Assembly (NCBI GenBank): GCA_022823185.1
Contig: JAJDXQ010000005.1
Span: 1-64,000, forward strand
Source of the DNA: Caldilineaceae bacterium
GTDB lineage: Bacteria > Chloroflexota > Anaerolineae > Caldilineales > Caldilineaceae
Direction: 5' to 3'
DNA length: 64,000 nucleotides
The position numbers and the translations under genes are program-made. Each line of letters starts with the position of its first letter. Position 1 is the stretch's first letter. The notes under the pieces are model-generated. The model did not search any database. It was not told the origin of the DNA and saw only the letters and a program-made list of their open reading frames with translations. This document shows positions 35,042-44,741 of this stretch, one piece after another.

Positions 35042-37306
35042 ATGTCAACCGAGTTGATTGGCTACACAGACAGGCTGAGCGTCGCGCCGGGTGAAAAGAT
35101 TCGTTTCATGGTCAGCACGGACCTGCCGGCCTACAGTTCAGCCTTGGTTCGTTTGGTCCACGGTGATGAAAACCCCTCCGGACCCGGCTTCAAGGAACAG
35201 AGAGTGGACTCCGCCATCGACGGCGCCAGGCCCGGCCGAAAACAGTTCGCCCGCGCCGGCTCTTTCGTCCTTGTTGCAGACCAGCCCCCGCTCAGCCAGT
35301 TGACCAGTTTCACCATTCAGGCCTGGATCTTCCCCACTACGCCCTTGCTGGGAGAAACACAGGGCCTGCTGAGCAAATGGTCCGAACAGAAGGGCGGCTT
35401 CTGCCTCGCTGTCGGCGCCGATGGGGCCCTGGAGCTATGGCTGGGCAATGCCTCCGAGAGCCGTCGATTCAGTACCGACACGCCGATGCGGGCCCGCGAA
35501 TGGTACTTTGTCGCCGCCTCCTTTGACAGCCAGAGCGGGCGTCTGCGCCTGGTACAGGACGCCCTCGCCAACTGGCCTTCCGATTCATCATCCATCGGAG
35601 TTGACAGTCTGTGCCAGGCCCCCCCCTCCAGCGACAACGACCGGCCGCTTCTCCTCGCCGCGACCGGCGTCCAGAATTCTCCTGCCTCCACGCACGCGGC
35701 CAAAGGACTCTTCAATGGCAAGATCGATAGCCCCAGGCTCTACAGTCGAGCGCTGGAAGAGACCGAAGTCGACCAGCTGAGTCAGCACATTCCGCCCGCC
35801 GATGTGGCCGGCGACGATCTGGTCGCCGCCTGGGATTTCTCATTGAATCCCTCCTCGTCAAGAGTGGCAGACATCGGGAAACACTGCCTGCACGGCATCG
35901 CCGTCAACATGCCCGCGCGCGCGGCAACCGGACGTAACTGGAACGCCCAGAAGGCAGACCACAAGCAGGCTCCGACTCAGTACGGCGCCATCCACTTTCA
36001 CCAGGACGACCTTGAAAATGCCGGATGGCAACCGGACTTCGAGCTGACCGTGCCTGCAGGCCTGCGCAGCGGCGTCTATGCCGCACGCCTGCATGGCGAA
36101 GGAGTCAAGGACCATGTCCCCTTCATCATTCGACCGCCCATCGGAACGGCCCGAGCCCCCATTCTCTTCCTCGTGCCCACCTTCACCTACCTGGCCTATG
36201 CCAACGACCGCATGGATGCGGCCCACGCCCTCTTCGCCGACATCCCCTTCAGCGAATCCCGCCGGCACCCCCTCGATAGCTACCTTGCCGAGCATCCTGA
36301 GTTCGCGATGTCCCTTTACGACTCCCACTCAGATGGCTCCGGCTGTTGCTACGCTTCCAGCTTGCGCCCTCTCGTCAACATGCGCCCCGACTACCGCCAT
36401 ATCCTGACGGACAGCCCGCGCAATCTGGGCGCCGATCTCTACCTGGTTGACTGGCTCGAACAGGAAAACTTCGCCTACGACGTCGCCGCTGACGAGGATC
36501 TCCATCACGATGGCCCCGGCCTCCTGTCAAACTACAGAGTCCTGGTTACAGGCACACACCCCGAATACTGGACAGCCCAGATGATGGACGCGCTGGAACA
36601 GTTCCTTGCCCAGGGCGGCCGCCTCGCCTATCTGGGCGGAAACGGCTTCTACTGGGTGACCAGTGTCGATCGCGAGCGGCCGCACGTCATCGAAGTTCGC
36701 CGCGGCATGGGCGGGACGCGCGCCTGGAACTCCGCGCCCGGTGAGTGTCACCACAGCGCGACCGGAGAGCTCGGCGGGCTGTGGCGTCACCGAGGGCGTT
36801 CACCTAACAGACTCACCGGCATCGGCTTCACCGCCCAGGGCTGGGGAGATCCCGCGCCCGGCTACTCGCGCCAGCCCGGCAGCTTTGACCCAAGGGCGGC
36901 CTTCATCTTCGAAGGAATCTCGGAACGCGAGACCATCGGCGACTTCGGCTTGGTCTTCGATGGCGCCGCCGGAGACGAACTTGACCGCATCGACTTCAGC
37001 CAGGGCACGCCCCACCACACGCTCCTCTTGGCCTCTTCCGGGGGACACGGGCCGTCAATCAATCCGGTCATCGAAGACTTCCTCCAGGTTGACAGCAGGC
37101 TGCTCTCCAAAGACCAGACCAATGTCCGCGCCGACATGGTCTACTTCGAAACGCCAAACAACGGGGCCGTCTTTTCCGTGGGCTCGATCTGCTGGTGTGC
37201 CAGCCTGTCACACAACAACTACGACAACAACGTGTCCCGCATCACCCGCAATGTCCTGACCGCCTTCGCTTCGTCCCCGCAACTCCCTCCAGCGCAGGGA
37301 TCCTGA
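35042..37306 (+). CDS. N,N-dimethylformamidase large-subunit-like amidohydrolase
   Basis: Iron-dependent amidase-type protein of 754 residues, starting at the ATG at 35042 behind GGGAG. A LamG-like jelly-roll domain (about residues 90-250; TSFTIQAWIFPTT, REWYFVAASFD) is followed by the DMFase catalytic region: VPTFTYLAYANDRM, LYDSHSDGSGCC, then LVTGTHPEYWT and YLGGNGFYW. The Paracoccus enzyme holds iron with two Tyr and one Glu next to a His. The counterparts here would be Tyr386, Tyr426, Glu508 and His506, at nearly the same numbering. The small subunit is not found nearby. Substrate is probably an N-substituted amide, not proven. Confidence 0.8.
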   Translation: MSTELIGYTDRLSVAPGEKIRFMVSTDLPAYSSALVRLVHGDENPSGPGFKEQRVDSAIDGARPGRKQFARAGSFVLVADQPPLSQLTSFTIQAWIFPTTPLLGETQGLLSKWSEQKGGFCLAVGADGALELWLGNASESRRFSTDTPMRAREWYFVAASFDSQSGRLRLVQDALANWPSDSSSIGVDSLCQAPPSSDNDRPLLLAATGVQNSPASTHAAKGLFNGKIDSPRLYSRALEETEVDQLSQHIPPADVAGDDLVAAWDFSLNPSSSRVADIGKHCLHGIAVNMPARAATGRNWNAQKADHKQAPTQYGAIHFHQDDLENAGWQPDFELTVPAGLRSGVYAARLHGEGVKDHVPFIIRPPIGTARAPILFLVPTFTYLAYANDRMDAAHALFADIPFSESRRHPLDSYLAEHPEFAMSLYDSHSDGSGCCYASSLRPLVNMRPDYRHILTDSPRNLGADLYLVDWLEQENFAYDVAADEDLHHDGPGLLSNYRVLVTGTHPEYWTAQMMDALEQFLAQGGRLAYLGGNGFYWVTSVDRERPHVIEVRRGMGGTRAWNSAPGECHHSATGELGGLWRHRGRSPNRLTGIGFTAQGWGDPAPGYSRQPGSFDPRAAFIFEGISERETIGDFGLVFDGAAGDELDRIDFSQGTPHHTLLLASSGGHGPSINPVIEDFLQVDSRLLSKDQTNVRADMVYFETPNNGAVFSVGSICWCASLSHNNYDNNVSRITRNVLTAFASSPQLPPAQGS

Positions 37307-37741
37307 CCATTCAGACAGTCTCCTCTCCTACCCAATGACCAGTGGAAGTCCGCCTCGCGGGAACACACCAGATCCTGGTCAGTTCCCCCCACAAGCTCTC
37401 AGGCGTAAACCAGACCTGAAATGACCGATCCGACCATCGTCCTGCCTATCTTGCCGTGTTTGCCGCCCCGAATCCACCGTAGTAAAATTCCGCCCAGAAT
37501 CTTCACCCCTCTTGTTCGAGAACATAACGCGAGAAGGGCCAGCGAAGGTGAGTTTCCGTCCGACCGATATGCTGGAAAGACCTGTGTGTGCGGCTGCAAA
37601 CCTGCCGCCCCAAAGTACAGCAAGTTCCTCGTGTCCGCCATCGCATTCGTCCAGATTGCTTCACACGTCAGTCCGGCGGCCCCTTCAATGATTTCCACCT
37701 ACTCCGCGCGGCGGATGCCCTAAAATAAGGAGAACACTTCA
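37307..37741. other. Intergenic stretch with no supported gene
   Basis: These 435 bases separate the dimethylformamidase-like gene from the first PhyH gene. The ORFs at 37399-37698 (minus) and 37421-37723 (plus) are mutual shadows without recognisable sequence. A clear AAGGAG lies just before 37742. No strong hairpin is visible. Confidence 0.4.
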
Positions 37742-38539
37742 ATGCAATCAGCCGATAATTCACGAGGCGAGAACGGCTACAAAACCTTGACCCAAACCCA
37801 GGTCGCCCGTTTCTGGGAAGACGGCTTCCTGGTCGTCGGAAAGGTGCTCGACGACGACCTGATCGAGGCAATGCGCGCCGAGTACGACGCCGAATTCTCC
37901 CCGGCCCGCCGCGCGGAACAGCCCATCCGAAACCTGGCCGTCTTCGAAGATGACCACGACCATGGTGAGGACGACGAACAGGAGATGCTTCAGTTCATGC
38001 AGATATCCGAGCACAACCTGCAGTTCAACAGGCTCACCTACCATAGCGGCATCCTCGACATAATCGAAGACCTGATCGGCCCCAACATCCAGCTGTTCCA
38101 CAACCAGGCCCTGTACAAACCCCCGCGCCACGGAGGCCCCATCTTCTGGCACCAGGACAATGCCTACTGGAGATGCCTGCCCGCCAACCTGGTCAGCTGC
38201 TGGCTCACCCTCGACGACGTCGACCTGAGCAACGGCGCCATGCAATTCATCCCAGGCTCACATCTGCGCCCAATGCTCCACGACCAGGCCCAGGGCAGCG
38301 ATGTCCTCCTTGACATGGGCAAGGCGGTCGACGACAGCCAGGCTGTCGTCGGCGACCTGCCAGCAGGAGGCATTACCCTGCATCACTGTCAGACCTTGCA
38401 CCGCACCGCGCCCAACACGACCGACCGCCAGCGACGCGCCCTCGCCATCCACTTCATGACGCCCGGCACCAAGTCCGCCCGCACAGGGGAGACAATCCCG
38501 GTGAACTTCAGCCATCCCATGCTCCGCATGCGTGTCTGA
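37742..38539 (+). CDS. Phytanoyl-CoA dioxygenase (PhyH) family oxygenase, copy 1
   Basis: Fe(II)/2-oxoglutarate-dependent oxygenase of 265 residues. The iron site is HxD in IFWHQDNAYW with the distal His in HCQTLHRTAPN. The 2-oxoglutarate-binding Arg follows about ten residues later (DRQRRALAIHF). N-terminal family block: VARFWEDGFLVVGKVLDDD. Start at 37742 after AAGGAG. It probably hydroxylates or demethylates a small metabolite. It lies upstream of a sugar kinase and is one of three PhyH genes within 11 kb. Confidence 0.88.
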   Translation: MQSADNSRGENGYKTLTQTQVARFWEDGFLVVGKVLDDDLIEAMRAEYDAEFSPARRAEQPIRNLAVFEDDHDHGEDDEQEMLQFMQISEHNLQFNRLTYHSGILDIIEDLIGPNIQLFHNQALYKPPRHGGPIFWHQDNAYWRCLPANLVSCWLTLDDVDLSNGAMQFIPGSHLRPMLHDQAQGSDVLLDMGKAVDDSQAVVGDLPAGGITLHHCQTLHRTAPNTTDRQRRALAIHFMTPGTKSARTGETIPVNFSHPMLRMRV

Positions 38540-38641
38540 ATGCAAGTCCTCTGGTAGGAGACGTCATACCGACCGAAGCGTAAACCAATGAAGGCATGCA
38601 ACTGAGATGAAACTGAAACGCCGCGGCGTAATTCGACTGCC

Positions 38642-39691
38642 GTGAGTCCCGCCAACCCATTTCTTGCCATTGGCAACTGCACGCTCGACGACGTAGTTAC
38701 TCCCGACGGCCAAATCTCTCCGCGGCAGCTTGGCGGCAACGCCGTCTACACTGCCGCCGGAATGCGCCTCTGGAACGTTGACGTCAGCCTCGTCAGTGTC
38801 GTCGGCGCCGACTATCCCGCCGTCTGGTTGGAGCAGTTGGCCGACGCCGGAATCGACATCTCCACCGTCGCCCGCATCGAAGAACCCCATCTCCTCCGCG
38901 CGCGATCCTTTTATTTCCCCGACGGCAGTCGCACCGATCGCCTCAAGGAGGCCCAAGCGCTCCTTCCCGCCAACGCCGGCGAAACGCTCGATCTCGAAAG
39001 CGAGTACGCCGACACCGGCAGCCCTCTCCATCGCCGTATCTGGCCCTCCTTCTGTCCCGACCTGTCCCAGTGGGCCGACCAGCTGGGTGCTGCAGCCTAC
39101 GCCCACATAGCGCCCGGGCCGCTTCCAAGAAATCGCGCAAACGCCTCTTTTCTCAAGCGCCGCCGCCGCGGCCAGGTCGAGATTACATTCGACTGGCCCT
39201 GGTGGGACTGGGACCAAGAGGCACATGCCGACGTCGACCTTCTCCGCAACATTGACTACCTGCTCCCCAGCATCGAGGAACTGACCATTCACGCCGATGC
39301 CGCGGAGGGCGCAAAAACCGTAACGGATAACCCCGACGGCCACGCCTTCGACGTTGCGCGCCGGCTGCTCGCGAAAGGTCCGAAAGGCGTCGGCGTAAAG
39401 ATGGGCGCGCGCGGAATGCGCCTTCTCCTTCAGAACCAGAAGCGCTGGTTCGACATCCCAACCTTCCCCACCACAGCCGTCGACCCCACCGGAGCCGGCG
39501 ACGCCTTTTGCGGCGGCTTCCTCGTCGGCCTCGCCCACACGGACGACCCTGTCGAGGCCGCCCTCTACGGCGCCGTCTCGGCCTCATTCATCATCGAAGA
39601 TTTCGGCGTCCTACACTCTCTCCAGGTCAACGCCCGTCAGGCTCGTTCGAGGTTGCGTCGTCTCCAAGCGCTCCTCGCCCTCCAGAAATAG
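38642..39691 (+). CDS. PfkB-family carbohydrate kinase
   Basis: Ribokinase-like sugar or nucleoside kinase, 349 residues, GTG start at 38642. It shows the N-terminal family pattern LAIGNCTLDDVV and LGGNAVYTAAGMRLWN, and the C-terminal signature AVDPTGAGDAFCGGF with the catalytic base Asp. The Asn/Gly-rich motif and substrate residues suggest a sugar; the type is not determinable. About 100 bases separate it from the PhyH gene upstream, and a new promoter overlaps its end at 39697-39725, so it closes its transcription unit. Confidence 0.85.
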   Translation: MSPANPFLAIGNCTLDDVVTPDGQISPRQLGGNAVYTAAGMRLWNVDVSLVSVVGADYPAVWLEQLADAGIDISTVARIEEPHLLRARSFYFPDGSRTDRLKEAQALLPANAGETLDLESEYADTGSPLHRRIWPSFCPDLSQWADQLGAAAYAHIAPGPLPRNRANASFLKRRRRGQVEITFDWPWWDWDQEAHADVDLLRNIDYLLPSIEELTIHADAAEGAKTVTDNPDGHAFDVARRLLAKGPKGVGVKMGARGMRLLLQNQKRWFDIPTFPTTAVDPTGAGDAFCGGFLVGLAHTDDPVEAALYGAVSASFIIEDFGVLHSLQVNARQARSRLRRLQALLALQK

Positions 39692-39696
39692 GCAGG

Positions 39697-39725
39697 TTGA
39701 CATTAAAATATGCTTTTGTTAGATT
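39697..39725 (+). promoter_or_regulatory. Promoter of the rightward SBP-permease-hydrolase operon
   Basis: A perfect TTGACA at 39697-39702 and TAGATT at 39720-39725 are spaced by 17 bases, just after the kinase stop codon. The leader to the start at 39842 is about 110 bases. Confidence 0.65.
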
Positions 39726-39841
39726 TGGGCAGATTCCCGCGGCAATCCTGCTCTCCCGCCATTCTCATCCCGTCCCCCTGCAGGCGGCGACATTCATTCC
39801 ACTCGTAGTTGAAAGAACACATTCAAGTTGAGGAGACCAAC

Positions 39842-41485
39842 ATGAAATCGACGCATCGTGTGACGAGACATTTGCTGATTCTGGTTCTCTTGAGTTCGCT
39901 CTTTATCGCCTGTGTCGCCGCGCCGGTGACGCCCGACGAATCCGCAACCACCTCTGAATCGATGGAGAGCGAAGGTCCAAAGATGGGCGGTGTCGTGACC
40001 GGGTTCGTCTCCTCCGACCCGCAGAACTTCGATCCGGCCGCCATCGCCGGTTGGGATCAAGGGGTCATCGCTCCCAATCTGCTGGAAGGTCTCTTCCGTC
40101 TTTCGCCCGACGGCCGCGAAATCGAACCGGCCATCGCCGAGAGCTTTGACGTTTCCGAGGACGGAAAAACCTGGATCTTCAATCTGCGTTCAGGAGCGAA
40201 ATTCCACAACGGGCGTGAAATCACCGCGGATGACTTCAAGTATAGCTTCGAACGCGTGCTGAATCCGGAAACCAGGAGCCCCAAGGCGTGGATGCTTTCG
40301 ATCGTGGTTGGCGCAGGTGACTTCCAGGACGGCGCAGCCGACGAAGTCACCGGTATCCGCGTCGTGGACGCTCAAACCCTGGAGATTGAGCTGGCCGAAC
40401 CTCTGGCGCCATTCAAGTCCATGCTCGCCAGCATCAATTTGGCAGTCGTACCCCAGGAGGAAGTTGAAAAGTGGGGCGAAGACTTCGGCCAGAACGTCGT
40501 CTCAGCCGGGCCATTCTCATTGGGTGAGTGGAATCTCAACCAGGACGTAACGCTCAACGCCTTCGAGGAGTACTGGAACGGGAGACCCTATCTGGATGCC
40601 GTGACCTTCCGCTTCATCGGCGATGAAAACACGCGTATCGTCGAACTGGATGCCGGCAGGTTGGATATGGCCTGGGTTCCTCCGGCCCACTGGGAAAGGT
40701 TCAGCACTGACCCGGTTTACAAGGAAAAACTCGGCTGGGCCGAGACGTTCCACACCGATTTCATCGCCGTAAACCTGGAAAGTGAGCCTTTCGGCGCCAA
40801 TCCCAAACTGCGGCAGGCCGTTCGCTACGCGCTCGACCTGGATGCCGTGATCGCCAGCCTGCAGGGCCGCGCCACGGTTGCCCAGGGTATCCTCCCTCCC
40901 GGCCTGCTTGGCTTCGATGAAAGCGCCATGCTGAACTATCCCGTCAATCTCGAGTCCGCCAAAGCGCTGATGGCCGAGGCCGGCTACGCCGACGGCCTTC
41001 CCGGAACGTTCGATGTCATTCTCCCGCCGTGGGGCAACCTGATCAAGCTCCTTGAAATCTATCAAGCGAACCTGAAGGAGATCGGCATCAATATTGAGAT
41101 CAGGCCGACCGAGTTCGGGCCCTATATGGAAGCGCTTGAAACCGGCAACTACGACCTGGCCTGGATGTACCGGGTAACAGACTATGCGGACCCGGATGGC
41201 TTCTACTTCCCGCTCATGCACTCCGATAACCTCGGCGCGGGCGGCAACTACGCACGCTATGCCAACGCCGATGTGGACGCCAACATCGCTACAGCCCGCG
41301 CCACCATCGACGATGCGGAACGAGCTCGCCTATACCAGGCCGTGGACGCTCAGTTCGCCGAGGACCTCCCATACATTCCCTTGACGCACAACATCTACGT
41401 CGACGTATCCCGGCCCCGCGTCCAGAACTATGTCCCGTCTCCGATGGACACGCACATGTTCCACAGAGTGTGGGTGGAAGAGTAG
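39842..41485 (+). CDS. Dpp/Opp-type ABC transporter substrate-binding lipoprotein
   Basis: Family 5 extracellular solute-binding protein of 547 residues, from the ATG at 39842 behind GAGGAG. The signal peptide ends in the lipobox LFIAC followed by VAAP, much as in the liv binding protein. Family blocks are GGVVTGFVSSDPQNFDPAA, NLLEGLFRLSPDG, WIFNLRSGAKFHNGREITADD and a C-terminal ENLPYIPL-like block (FAEDLPYIPLTHN). Family 5 ligands range from peptides to nickel, opines and glycosides; this one is unknown. It is first in an operon continuing with a PhyH gene and two permeases. Confidence 0.9.
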   Translation: MKSTHRVTRHLLILVLLSSLFIACVAAPVTPDESATTSESMESEGPKMGGVVTGFVSSDPQNFDPAAIAGWDQGVIAPNLLEGLFRLSPDGREIEPAIAESFDVSEDGKTWIFNLRSGAKFHNGREITADDFKYSFERVLNPETRSPKAWMLSIVVGAGDFQDGAADEVTGIRVVDAQTLEIELAEPLAPFKSMLASINLAVVPQEEVEKWGEDFGQNVVSAGPFSLGEWNLNQDVTLNAFEEYWNGRPYLDAVTFRFIGDENTRIVELDAGRLDMAWVPPAHWERFSTDPVYKEKLGWAETFHTDFIAVNLESEPFGANPKLRQAVRYALDLDAVIASLQGRATVAQGILPPGLLGFDESAMLNYPVNLESAKALMAEAGYADGLPGTFDVILPPWGNLIKLLEIYQANLKEIGINIEIRPTEFGPYMEALETGNYDLAWMYRVTDYADPDGFYFPLMHSDNLGAGGNYARYANADVDANIATARATIDDAERARLYQAVDAQFAEDLPYIPLTHNIYVDVSRPRVQNYVPSPMDTHMFHRVWVEE

Positions 41486-41544
41486 GAATCGGCGCGGGCC
41501 TTGGTGGACAGTATGTATCAGGAGTTCTGAAACCGACAGACTGT

Positions 41545-41582
41545 GCGCCGCACGCGCTGCCTTCCCCGAACGCGTGCGGCGC
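41545..41582 (+). promoter_or_regulatory. Intercistronic stem-loop after the binding-protein gene
   Basis: GCGCCGCACGCG (41545-41556) and CGCGTGCGGCGC (41571-41582) form a perfect 12-bp stem with a 14-base loop. The hairpin lies between the binding-protein stop and the next start at 41605. There is no T-run, so complete termination is unlikely; transcript stabilisation or partial attenuation is more plausible. Confidence 0.65.
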
Positions 41583-41604
41583 GCCCTGCCGCATGGAGGA
41601 CCAC

Positions 41605-42732
41605 ATGACGGTGAAAGAAAGTACGGCCGACAGTTACTTCAGCGCCGGCAAAGAACTGGCATACACCTTGGGCAACCGCGGCCCGATTCGCTTCAATGAA
41701 GATGGATCCCTCGACCAGGAAATCGTTGACGCCTACTGGCGCTGCGGATTCTATGTCCTGGAGGGCGTCTTGAGCCCGGCTGAGCTCCGCGACCTCCAGG
41801 ATGACATGGAACATGCTTTGGAACGCGCGCCCTTCACCAAGGACGCAACCGTTGACACCCGGGGCCGACCTGCCCTTGGCAACGACCTGGAGCGTCCTAC
41901 GTATCGCTTTGCCAGACCACTGAGCGATCCCTATGGCGGCACAGACCTGGTCAGCGGCCGCCATCCAGCCAAGATGAGCGAACCGGCGCCGCCAGAAGGC
42001 GCTCCTGAATTCGTCATTTCCAGTATCGGCAGTCCCCTCCAGATCATGGACGCCTGCCTCCGCCTCTATGGTCACCCTCAACTGCTGGCAATCGCCGAAA
42101 CGATTAACGGGCCCGACTTTACCCCCTTTACCGAATCGGTCATCGTCAAACCGGCCGGCCTCGGTCCCTCTGTCGCGTGGCACCACGACGGAACCACCCA
42201 CTGGGACAGTCCCGACCTCGACGAAGGAACCCACGGCTTCAATTTCATGGCGCAGCTCTATGGCAGCACTGCCGAGAACGGTGTCTGGCTGTTGCCGGGC
42301 TCCCACAAACTGGGCAAACTGGACATCAAAAGGATGGTTGACGAGAACGGCTCGGACCGGTTGCCCGGCGCCGTGCCCATGATCTGCGAGCCAGGCGACG
42401 TTGTGATGTCCAATCGACAGGCCCTCCACGCCTCCTTTGCCAATACCTCTCCTGACAGAAGAATCACCATAAACTTCGGATTCCACCGCCGTCGGTCCGT
42501 CCTGAATGCCAGGACCGTCCACGCAGGGCAGGAAACCGTCTACGATGCCGACCGCATCCGTGAACGCTCTCGCGTCATCGCGCTTGCGATCGACGCACGC
42601 CAACAGCGCTTCCCTCACGAACCGCGCTACGTCTACCATCCTCTCGCCGGCGATGAAGACGCCAACCGCTGGACAGAGGAGACCCGCGCCGCCATTCTCA
42701 GGAACTACAATCTCAAAGATCTTGCGATCTGA
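41605..42732 (+). CDS. Phytanoyl-CoA dioxygenase (PhyH) family oxygenase, copy 2
   Basis: Fe(II)/2-oxoglutarate oxygenase, longer than the others at 375 residues. The ATG at 41605 follows GGAGG; the ORF-track start at 41470 would run through the stem-loop and the end of the preceding gene. The iron site is HxD in SVAWHHDGTTHW with distal His in NRQALHASFANTS, and the Arg pair PDRRITINF binds 2-oxoglutarate. It has an N-terminal extension and a C-terminal helical part (VIALAIDARQQRF). Its place between a binding protein and the permeases implies that it acts on the imported compound. Confidence 0.87.
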   Translation: MTVKESTADSYFSAGKELAYTLGNRGPIRFNEDGSLDQEIVDAYWRCGFYVLEGVLSPAELRDLQDDMEHALERAPFTKDATVDTRGRPALGNDLERPTYRFARPLSDPYGGTDLVSGRHPAKMSEPAPPEGAPEFVISSIGSPLQIMDACLRLYGHPQLLAIAETINGPDFTPFTESVIVKPAGLGPSVAWHHDGTTHWDSPDLDEGTHGFNFMAQLYGSTAENGVWLLPGSHKLGKLDIKRMVDENGSDRLPGAVPMICEPGDVVMSNRQALHASFANTSPDRRITINFGFHRRRSVLNARTVHAGQETVYDADRIRERSRVIALAIDARQQRFPHEPRYVYHPLAGDEDANRWTEETRAAILRNYNLKDLAI

Positions 42733-42836
42733 GGTAGCCTCAGTCGCTTCAGCCGCACTCTTGCACACCACAATCCGCCCAGTCAGTTCCGCTGGCATGA
42801 GTGTCCATTCCCTGATGGGGCTGGCGCCGTCCTGAC

Positions 42837-43763
42837 ATGCTCGGTTACTCTGTCCGCCGCCTGATTCAAATCGTCCCCATTCTCATAGGGCTGGTAACCG
42901 TTCTCTTCGCATTGCTCAACATCCTTCCCGGTGATCCCGCCCGCATGATGGCGGGTCCCTTCGCCGATCCCGACGTGGTCAAGACGATTCGCGAGGAGAT
43001 GGGCTTCAACCGTCCCCTGTGGGTTCAGTATCTCGATAATCTCGGAAACCTGGCGCGCGGTGAGTTCGGCCGCTCCTATCAGTCCCGTCGCCCCATTTTG
43101 CGGGACCTCATTGAGGTTTTCCCCAAAACCATACAGCTGGCCGTCGCCGCCGAAGTCGCCAGCGCCCTGGTCGGAATCTGGTTAGGCGTCATCGCAGCCG
43201 CCCGCCGCAACGGTTGGGCCGACCGGCTGATCATGACAATAGCGGCCCTCAATCTCTCCTTTCCCTTGTTCTGGCTTGCTCTGATGCTGCAAATCGCGTT
43301 TGCCGTTTTTCTTCGGCTTCTCCCGCCGTCAGGTTATGGCATCGGCTTCGACCGCTTCATAATCCTGCCCGCCTTCACATTGGCCCTGCCCTCGCTGGGG
43401 CTCCTCGCCAGGATCACCCGCGCCGCGCTCCTGGAAGTCATGGCAGAGGACTACATACGCACCGCCCGCGCCAAAGGCCTTCGCAACGCGCTTGTGATGC
43501 GCCGGCACATGCTCCCCAACGCGCTCATCCCCATCGTATCCACGATAGGAACCGACTTCGTGCGTCTTCTCGGCGGAATCCCGATCATAGAGGTCATCTT
43601 CGCCTGGCCCGGCATCGGAAAATACGCCTATGATGCTCTTGTCTTTCGCGATCTCCCCGCCCTACAGGCTTCGGTAGTCGTCTTGGCTGTATCCGTATCC
43701 CTCGTCAACTTGGCCGTGGATCTCCTGTATGCGTACATCAATCCGCGAATTCGCTACGTCTGA
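42837..43763 (+). CDS. Dpp/Opp-type ABC transporter permease (DppB-like)
   Basis: Inner-membrane channel subunit, 308 residues, starting MLGYSVRRLIQIVPILIGL as DppB proteins do. About six membrane segments are visible. The coupling loop includes MAEDYIRTARAKGLRNALVM (EAA motif) followed by RHMLPNALIPIVSTIG. Its 3' end overlaps the next permease gene by 35 bases. No ATPase gene follows in this operon. Confidence 0.9.
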   Translation: MLGYSVRRLIQIVPILIGLVTVLFALLNILPGDPARMMAGPFADPDVVKTIREEMGFNRPLWVQYLDNLGNLARGEFGRSYQSRRPILRDLIEVFPKTIQLAVAAEVASALVGIWLGVIAAARRNGWADRLIMTIAALNLSFPLFWLALMLQIAFAVFLRLLPPSGYGIGFDRFIILPAFTLALPSLGLLARITRAALLEVMAEDYIRTARAKGLRNALVMRRHMLPNALIPIVSTIGTDFVRLLGGIPIIEVIFAWPGIGKYAYDALVFRDLPALQASVVVLAVSVSLVNLAVDLLYAYINPRIRYV

Positions 43764-44631
43764 CTGGCGCCGCTTTCGACGGTCTCGCCTGGCTGTGGTC
43801 GGCGTCGGCGTCATTCTTCTCTTTGCCTTGCTTGCAGCCTTTGCCCCCTACATCGTAACCGACCCAACCCAGATCGAAATGCGCCGCGAACAGGACGGCC
43901 AGACGCTTAGGCCTCCCTTCCCGCCCAACCGGCTCAATCTTTTTGGCACCGATCAACTGGGACGGGACATCTTCGCACGGGTCGTCTACGGGCTGCGCAC
44001 CTCTCTCATCGTCGGCATCCTGGTGCGCGGCATCTCAATGGTTGCCGGTGTCCTCCTTGGCCTCATCTCAGGCTTCTTCCCCCGTTACGTTGACGACCTG
44101 ATCATGCGCTTCACCGACATCATGCTTGCCTTTCCCGTCATCCTGTTGGCGATGACCGTTACCGCTGTCCTTGGGCCGGGCCTGGTCACCGTTTGCGTGG
44201 CTTTGGCCCTGGTAGCCTGGCCCGATGTGGCCCGGCTGGTCAGAGGCCAGGCCCTGTCGATCAGGGGGCAGACTTATGTGGAAGCGGCGCGGTGCATCGG
44301 CGCCGGCAGCTGGCGCATCCTGCTCCGTCACGTTCTGCCCAATTGCATGGGGCCGATTATCGTCGCCTTCTCCATGGGAATTCCGGGCGCAATCATGTAT
44401 GAGGCCGGCCTCAGCTTTTTCGGCTTTGGCATTCAGCCGCCCACGCCCAGTTTGGGCTCAATAATCAGCGACGGGCGCGGCTACATCACGGTCGCGCCTT
44501 GGTACCCCGGCTTTCCCGGTCTCGTTCTTACCATTCTCGTCCTGAGTGTCAATCTGGTCGGAGACGGACTGATCGACGTGATGAACCCGCGCGCGGCCTT
44601 GGGGATGCAAAACAGCCGGTCCGCGACCTGA
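43729..44631 (+). CDS. Dpp/Opp-type ABC transporter permease (DppC-like)
   Basis: Second channel subunit, 300 residues. It has the DppC N-terminal pattern (DWRRFRRSRLAVVGVGVILL) and the block RLNLFGTDQLGRDIFARVVY. The EAA-type coupling loop is SIRGQTYVEAARCIGAGSWR, followed by RHVLPNCMGPIIV. It starts inside the preceding permease gene. Downstream, 110 bases on, comes an amidohydrolase rather than the usual dppD/dppF ATPase genes. Confidence 0.9.
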   Translation: MRTSIREFATSDWRRFRRSRLAVVGVGVILLFALLAAFAPYIVTDPTQIEMRREQDGQTLRPPFPPNRLNLFGTDQLGRDIFARVVYGLRTSLIVGILVRGISMVAGVLLGLISGFFPRYVDDLIMRFTDIMLAFPVILLAMTVTAVLGPGLVTVCVALALVAWPDVARLVRGQALSIRGQTYVEAARCIGAGSWRILLRHVLPNCMGPIIVAFSMGIPGAIMYEAGLSFFGFGIQPPTPSLGSIISDGRGYITVAPWYPGFPGLVLTILVLSVNLVGDGLIDVMNPRAALGMQNSRSAT

Positions 44632-44741
44632 TTTGGTTGCGCGCGCGAGCGTCTGCTACACTCAAGTTCGTGTATCCGCAGCGGCAGCAGATCGCCAGGC
44701 GGAGAGCGCCCCGATGCCGATGGCCGACAGGAGATTCTCCG

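Noticed and set aside
37399-37698. 99-residue minus-strand ORF in the spacer before the first PhyH gene
   Set aside because: No recognisable motif, no clear start signal, and overlapped by an equally long plus-strand ORF.
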